Assembly (NCBI RefSeq): GCF_025195095.1
Contig: NZ_JANAVZ010000002.1
Coordinates: forward strand, 248,001 to 312,000
From: Paracoccus maritimus
GTDB taxonomy: Bacteria; Pseudomonadota; Alphaproteobacteria; Rhodobacterales; Rhodobacteraceae
Direction of reading: 5' to 3'
DNA: 64,000 bases
The translations under genes were made by a program, and so were the position numbers. Below the pieces are notes generated by a model. That model did no database searches. It had not been told where the DNA came from and was given only the letters and a program-made list of their open reading frames with translations. Every line of letters starts with the position of its first letter. Positions within the stretch are counted from its first letter, which is position 1. Below are positions 59,700-64,000 of this stretch, in pieces.

Positions 59700-61442
59700 A
59701 TGTCCTTCACCCCCGCAAAATGGCCCCGCAAACTGCGCTCTCAGGAATGGTATGGGGGCAATTCGCGTGACACGATCTATCACCGCGGCTGGCTGAAAAA
59801 TCAGGGCTATCCGCATGACCTGTTCGACGGCCGCCCGATCATCGGCATCCTGAACACATGGTCCGACCTGACGCCATGCAACGGGCATCTGCGGGAACTG
59901 GCAGAGAAGGTGAAAGCCGGCGTCTGGGAGGCCGGTGGCTTTCCGGTCGAGGTTCCGGTGTTCTCGGCGTCCGAAAACACATTCCGCCCGTCGGCGATGA
60001 TGTTTCGCAATCTGGCGGCGTTGGCGATCGAGGAAACGATACGCGGACAGCCGATGGACGGAGCGGTGCTGCTGGTCGGCTGCGACAAGACCACGCCTTC
60101 GCTGATGATGGCGGCTGCATCGACGGACATCCCGTCAATCGTCGTCACCGGCGGGCCGATGCTGAACGGCTGGTTCCGGGGCGAACGTGTCGGATCGGGC
60201 ACCCATCTTTGGAAATTTTCCGAAGCCGTGAAAGCCGGCGACATGACGCAGGACGAGTTCCTGGAGGCCGAGGCATCGATGTCGCGATCCTCCGGCACCT
60301 GCAACACGATGGGCACGGCGTCGACCATGGCCTCGATGGCCGAGGCGCTTGGCATGGCATTGTCCGGCAATGCCGCCATCCCGGCGGTGGACAGCCGCCG
60401 CCGGGTGATGGCGCAACTGTCCGGTCGGCGGATCGTGCAGATGGTCAAGGACGACCTGAAACCCAGCGACATCCTGACGAAACAGGCCTTCGAGAACGCA
60501 ATCCGGACGAACGGTGCGATCGGCGGATCCACCAACGCGGTCGTGCATCTGCTGGCCTTGGCTGGTCGGGTCGGGGTCGATGTGACGCTGGACGATTGGG
60601 ACCGCTGCGGGCGCGACGTGAAGACCATTGTGAACCTGATGCCATCGGGCAAGTACCTGATGGAAGAGTTTTTCTATGCGGGTGGCCTGCCTGTCGTCCT
60701 GCGTCGTCTGGGCGAGGCGGGACAGTTGCACAGGGACGCACTGACCGTCAGCGGTGGCCCGATTTGGGACGAGGTGAAGGACGTCACCAACTGGAACGAG
60801 GATGTGATCCTGCCCGCCGACCGGCCGCTGACCGATCAAGGGGGAATCGCAGTGCTGCGGGGCAATCTGGCGCCGAACGGCGCGGTCCTTAAGCCTTCTG
60901 CGGCCAGTCCGCATCTGCTGACCCATCGCGGTCGCGCCGTCGTGTTCGAGGATATCGACGATTACAAGGCCAGGATCATCGACGACGATCTGGATATCGA
61001 CGAGACCTGCGTGATGGTCCTGAAGAACTGCGGTCCGCGCGGCTATCCAGGCATGGCCGAGGTCGGGAATATGGGCCTGCCGCCCAAGGTTCTGAAAAAG
61101 GGCATCACCGATATGGTGCGCATTTCGGACGCGCGCATGTCCGGCACCGCCTACGGCACCGTGGTGCTGCATACCAGCCCCGAGGCAGCGGCCGGCGGCC
61201 CGCTGGCGGTGGTCCGGGACGGCGACATGATCGAACTGGACGTGCCCAACCGCCGCCTGCATGTCGAGATCAGCGATCAGGAAATGGCCGCGCGTCTGGC
61301 AAAATGGCAGCCGCAGCCCGGCCTGCCCGAAAGCGGTTACGCCTGGCTGCATCAGCAGCATGTGATGGGCGCGGATACCGGTGCGGACATGGACTTCCTG
61401 CGCGGCTGTCGCGGCAACCCGGTCGGAAAGGACAGCCACTGA
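59700..61442 (+). CDS. araC: IlvD/Edd-family sugar-acid dehydratase (L-arabonate dehydratase-like)
   Basis: This 580-residue Fe-S dehydratase has the three cysteine motifs of the family: TPCNGH (Cys60), GCDKTTPS (Cys128) and SGTCNTMGTAST (Cys201). Its N-terminal region (SQEWYGGNSRDTIYHRGWLKNQGYP) matches the L-arabinonate/D-xylonate dehydratase branch rather than IlvD or Edd. It should dehydrate an aldonic acid such as L-arabonate to the 2-keto-3-deoxy acid. The symbol araC follows the Azospirillum usage, not the E. coli regulator. It begins 7 bp after gguC, and the next gene starts on its stop codon. Confidence 0.85.
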   Translation: MSFTPAKWPRKLRSQEWYGGNSRDTIYHRGWLKNQGYPHDLFDGRPIIGILNTWSDLTPCNGHLRELAEKVKAGVWEAGGFPVEVPVFSASENTFRPSAMMFRNLAALAIEETIRGQPMDGAVLLVGCDKTTPSLMMAAASTDIPSIVVTGGPMLNGWFRGERVGSGTHLWKFSEAVKAGDMTQDEFLEAEASMSRSSGTCNTMGTASTMASMAEALGMALSGNAAIPAVDSRRRVMAQLSGRRIVQMVKDDLKPSDILTKQAFENAIRTNGAIGGSTNAVVHLLALAGRVGVDVTLDDWDRCGRDVKTIVNLMPSGKYLMEEFFYAGGLPVVLRRLGEAGQLHRDALTVSGGPIWDEVKDVTNWNEDVILPADRPLTDQGGIAVLRGNLAPNGAVLKPSAASPHLLTHRGRAVVFEDIDDYKARIIDDDLDIDETCVMVLKNCGPRGYPGMAEVGNMGLPPKVLKKGITDMVRISDARMSGTAYGTVVLHTSPEAAAGGPLAVVRDGDMIELDVPNRRLHVEISDQEMAARLAKWQPQPGLPESGYAWLHQQHVMGADTGADMDFLRGCRGNPVGKDSH

Positions 61443-62362
61443 TGGCACGCAACAGAGTTGCCCTTGTCGGTATTGGAAAGATCGCGCTTGACCAGCACGT
61501 GCCCGCGCTGGCGGCCAGCCCCGACTGGGAATTGGCCGCGACGGTCAGCCGTCACGGATCGGTCGAGGGGATCGAGGGTTTTGCGGACATCCAGACCATG
61601 CTGGATAAGCGTCCGGATATCGGCACAGTCAGCCTTTGCCTGCCGCCCGTGCCACGGTTTCACGCCGCGCAGGCGGTCCTGCGGGCAGGTCGCAACCTGA
61701 TGCTGGAAAAACCACCCGGCGCGACGCTGGCCGAGGTGCATATTCTGCGCGACCTGGCGCAGGCGCAAGGTGTCAGCCTTTATGCCACTTGGCACAGCAG
61801 GATGGCCGAGGGTGTCGAGGCCGCCCGCCGTCTGCTGGCCGATCGTGTGATACACGAAGGCCGGATCACATGGCGCGAGGATGTGCGCAAATGGCATCCC
61901 GGACAGGACTGGATCTTCGAGGCCGGTGGGATGGGGGTCTTCGATCCCGGCATCAACGCGCTGTCGATCCTGACCAGGATCCTCCCGGTTCCGGTTCATC
62001 TGACCGCGGCCGATCTGGACTTTCCCGCAAATCGTCAGGCACCGATCGCCGCGCGCCTGACGTTCTCGGGCGGGATCACTGCCGATTTCGATTTCCGGCA
62101 GCAAGGCCCGCAGACCTGGGACATGGAATTTAAGACCGACCAAGGCATCGTCGCCCTGCGGATGGGGGGCAACCGGCTGGAAATAGACGGCCACAAGGCC
62201 GGGGGCGACGACAGCATCATGGGCGAATACCCGGCGCTTTATGCGCGCATGGCGGAACTGTTGCGGGACAATGCGTCGGATGTGGATCTGTCGCCGATGG
62301 TGCTGGTCGCGGACGCGTTCACGCTGGGACGCCGCGGCATCGTCGAACCGTTCGAATTCTGA
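61442..62362 (+). CDS. Gfo/Idh/MocA-type aldose 1-dehydrogenase
   Basis: This 306-residue oxidoreductase has an N-terminal Rossmann motif (VALVGIGKIALDQHVPAL) and the LEKPPGATLAE motif of the Gfo/Idh/MocA family. By similarity of sequence and context it is the sugar 1-dehydrogenase oxidising L-arabinose, D-galactose or D-fucose to the lactone, as in the Azospirillum enzyme. The start overlaps the upstream stop by 1 base. No separate lactonase gene is present; lactones may open spontaneously or by an enzyme encoded elsewhere. Confidence 0.83.
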   Translation: MARNRVALVGIGKIALDQHVPALAASPDWELAATVSRHGSVEGIEGFADIQTMLDKRPDIGTVSLCLPPVPRFHAAQAVLRAGRNLMLEKPPGATLAEVHILRDLAQAQGVSLYATWHSRMAEGVEAARRLLADRVIHEGRITWREDVRKWHPGQDWIFEAGGMGVFDPGINALSILTRILPVPVHLTAADLDFPANRQAPIAARLTFSGGITADFDFRQQGPQTWDMEFKTDQGIVALRMGGNRLEIDGHKAGGDDSIMGEYPALYARMAELLRDNASDVDLSPMVLVADAFTLGRRGIVEPFEF

Positions 62363-62372
62363 AGGAGAGACC

Positions 62373-63887
62373 ATGGCATTCACCCCTCATGGCAAGCATC
62401 TGATCGCGGGCGAGTGGATCGCCGGGGACGGGCATTTCACCTCGCGCCCCGCATCGGGACCGGCGCATGAATTCAGTTCCGGAACGTCCCGAATGGTTGA
62501 TTGCGCGGCCAGGGCCGCAGAGGATGCGTTCTGGACGTTTGGCTACACCTCGCGCGAAGATCGCGCCGCGTTTCTTGATGCCATCGCCGACGAGATCGAG
62601 GCTCGGGCCGAACAGATCACCCTGATCGGCACGCAGGAAACCGGATTGCCAGCCGCCCGGCTGCAAGGAGAACGGGGACGCACCACGGGTCAACTGCGGC
62701 TGTTCGCGGCGCATATCCGCAAGGGCGACTATCTTGACCGCCGCCATGATACGTCACTGCCTGACCGCGAGCCGCTGCCGAGGCCGGATCTGCGGATGAT
62801 CCAGCGTCCGATCGGCCCGGTTGCGGTATTCGGGGCCTCGAACTTTCCGCTGGCCTTTTCGACGGCGGGCGGCGACACCGCATCGGCGCTTGCTGCGGGT
62901 TGCCCTGTCGTCGTCAAGGGCCATCCCGCCCATCCCGGCACCGGTGAGATCGTGGCAGAAGCCATCGACGCCGCGATCCGCGGGACCGGAATGCCGGTGG
63001 GTAGTTTCAACTTCATCCACGGCGACAGCCACGAGGTCGGACAGGCGCTGGTCCAGCATCCCTTGATCCGGGCCGTGGGCTTCACGGGCAGTCTTGCTGG
63101 TGGCCGGGCGTTGTTTGACATGTGCGCCGCAAGGCCCGAGCCGATTCCGTTCTTCGGTGAACTGGGGTCGATCAACCCGATGTTCCTGTTGCCAAACGCG
63201 GTCGCTGCCCGTGGTGACGAGCTGGCGCGGGGCTGGGCCGGATCGCTGTCCATGGGGGCAGGGCAGTTCTGCACCAATCCCGGCATCGCGGTCATCCGCG
63301 CCGATCAGGCCGGGGAATTCGCCGCAGCAACCGTGGACGCACTTCGTGAGACGGGGCCGCAGGTGATGCTGAGCGATGGTATCGCAGAAGCCTTTGCGAA
63401 GGGGCGCGACCGGGTGAAGGGACGGTCGGCGGTGCTTGATCTGCTAAGCCAGCCCTGTGATCGCCGTCAGGCGACGCCGCAGCTTTACATGGTCGAAGCT
63501 GAGCACTGGCTGGAAGATCAGACCCTGGCGGAAGAGGTATTCGGCCCGCTTGGCCTGATCGTGACGGCGGCGGATGACGATCAGATTGTCGCGCTGGCCC
63601 ACGCGTTCGAGGGGCAATTGACCGCAACGCTGCATCTGGACGACGCGGATGCTGCACTTGCTGCGCGCCTTCTGCCGGTTCTTGAACGCAAGGCCGGCCG
63701 CATACTTGCCAACGGCTTTCCGACCGGCGTCGAGGTCAGCGAAGCGATGGTGCATGGCGGCCCCTATCCGGCCAGCACCAATTTTGGCGCGACCAGTGTC
63801 GGGACGTTGGCGATCCGCCGCTTCCTGCGCCCGGTCTGTTTCCAGAACATCCCCGAGAGCCTGCTGCAAGACGACTTACGGGGTTGA
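62373..63887 (+). CDS. Alpha-ketoglutarate semialdehyde-type dehydrogenase
   Basis: This 504-residue aldehyde dehydrogenase has FGASNFPLAFSTAGGDTASALAAGCPVVVK, TGSLAGGR, the general base in FFGELGSINP and the catalytic cysteine in GAGQFCTNPG (Cys300). These are features of the NADP-type alpha-ketoglutarate semialdehyde dehydrogenase group. In this operon it would make 2-oxoglutarate, the last step of the non-phosphorylative pentose route. AAGGAGAG precedes the ATG, 10 bp after the previous stop. A 2,5-dioxovalerate dehydrogenase label would mean the same activity. Confidence 0.88.
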   Translation: MAFTPHGKHLIAGEWIAGDGHFTSRPASGPAHEFSSGTSRMVDCAARAAEDAFWTFGYTSREDRAAFLDAIADEIEARAEQITLIGTQETGLPAARLQGERGRTTGQLRLFAAHIRKGDYLDRRHDTSLPDREPLPRPDLRMIQRPIGPVAVFGASNFPLAFSTAGGDTASALAAGCPVVVKGHPAHPGTGEIVAEAIDAAIRGTGMPVGSFNFIHGDSHEVGQALVQHPLIRAVGFTGSLAGGRALFDMCAARPEPIPFFGELGSINPMFLLPNAVAARGDELARGWAGSLSMGAGQFCTNPGIAVIRADQAGEFAAATVDALRETGPQVMLSDGIAEAFAKGRDRVKGRSAVLDLLSQPCDRRQATPQLYMVEAEHWLEDQTLAEEVFGPLGLIVTAADDDQIVALAHAFEGQLTATLHLDDADAALAARLLPVLERKAGRILANGFPTGVEVSEAMVHGGPYPASTNFGATSVGTLAIRRFLRPVCFQNIPESLLQDDLRG

Positions 63888-63926
63888 ACGTGCCTGTTTG
63901 AAATCAAAACACCAAGGGAGGATAAC

Positions 63927-64000
63927 ATGACTACCAACACACTGATGACGACGGTCGCCGCTTTGGCGATTTCTGCCACGGCCGCGATGGCCGAGGGTGA
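63927..64000 (+). CDS. Start of an exported protein, cut by window edge
   Basis: Only 24 full codons are visible: MTTNTLMTTVAALAISATAAMAEG, a clear Sec signal peptide ending in AMA. GGGAGG stands 7 bases before the ATG, 39 bp after the aldehyde dehydrogenase stop. A signal peptide of this kind at this place suggests another substrate-binding protein, but the mature part is outside the window. Confidence 0.7.
   Translation, partial: MTTNTLMTTVAALAISATAAMAEG

Overview
The window is a chromosomal segment of a GC-rich alphaproteobacterium, most likely Rhodobacteraceae close to Paracoccus. This rests on the gene content and protein sequences: a ChpT phosphotransferase, an ornithine-lipid olsBA pair, a B12-dependent ribonucleotide reductase, a DUF2484 protein between murC and murB, an RNase E with an acidic insert in its S1 domain, and a ChvE/Ggu sugar locus. 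No rRNA operon, phage, IS element or CRISPR array was seen. Identification is by reading motifs and protein sequence, not by database search.

Layout. 1-9.5 kb: housekeeping genes (tyrS cut by the window edge, anmK, two identical tRNA-Asp genes, a DUF1203 gene, proA, chpT, a DUF3553 gene, olsB-olsA, nrdJ). 9.5-15.1 kb: an accessory-looking block with a 693-bp AT-richer gene-free stretch, then one 1497-codon surface-type protein (PA14, cadherin-like, Gly/Asp repeat, G8, beta-helix, cadherin-like). 15.1-25.9 kb: acnA, a secreted DUF1223 protein, a DMT exporter, ispZ/yciB, an alpha/beta hydrolase, rne with a long leader, and ccdA.

26.1-41.9 kb: part of the division and cell-wall (dcw) cluster: ftsW-murG-murC-DUF2484-membrane ORF, then murB-ddl-ftsQ-ftsA-ftsZ-lpxC-bamD-recN. 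mraY, murD, murE, murF, ftsI and ftsL are not here. Between the murC block and murB lies about 1.4 kb holding a broken gene unrelated to cell-wall synthesis (in-frame stop, frameshift, no own stop codon).

41.9-53.7 kb: a small DUF2892 membrane protein; deoC followed by a two-domain class 16 aldehyde dehydrogenase, which could oxidise the acetaldehyde released by DeoC; and an Opp-type transporter split into two divergent units (binding protein and two permeases on the minus strand; fused double ATPase and a DAO-type FAD oxidoreductase on the plus strand). 53.7-63.9 kb: a LysR regulator divergent from a ChvE-GguA-GguB sugar transporter, followed by GguC, an IlvD/Edd-type sugar-acid dehydratase, a Gfo/Idh-type sugar dehydrogenase and an alpha-ketoglutarate semialdehyde-type dehydrogenase. 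Together these look like import plus a complete non-phosphorylative route from L-arabinose (or D-galactose/D-fucose) to 2-oxoglutarate. The window ends in the signal peptide of a further exported protein.

The parts least explained by known systems are the giant G8/PA14 protein with its upstream stretch, the decayed gene inside the mur cluster, and the divergent Opp/FAD-oxidoreductase locus.
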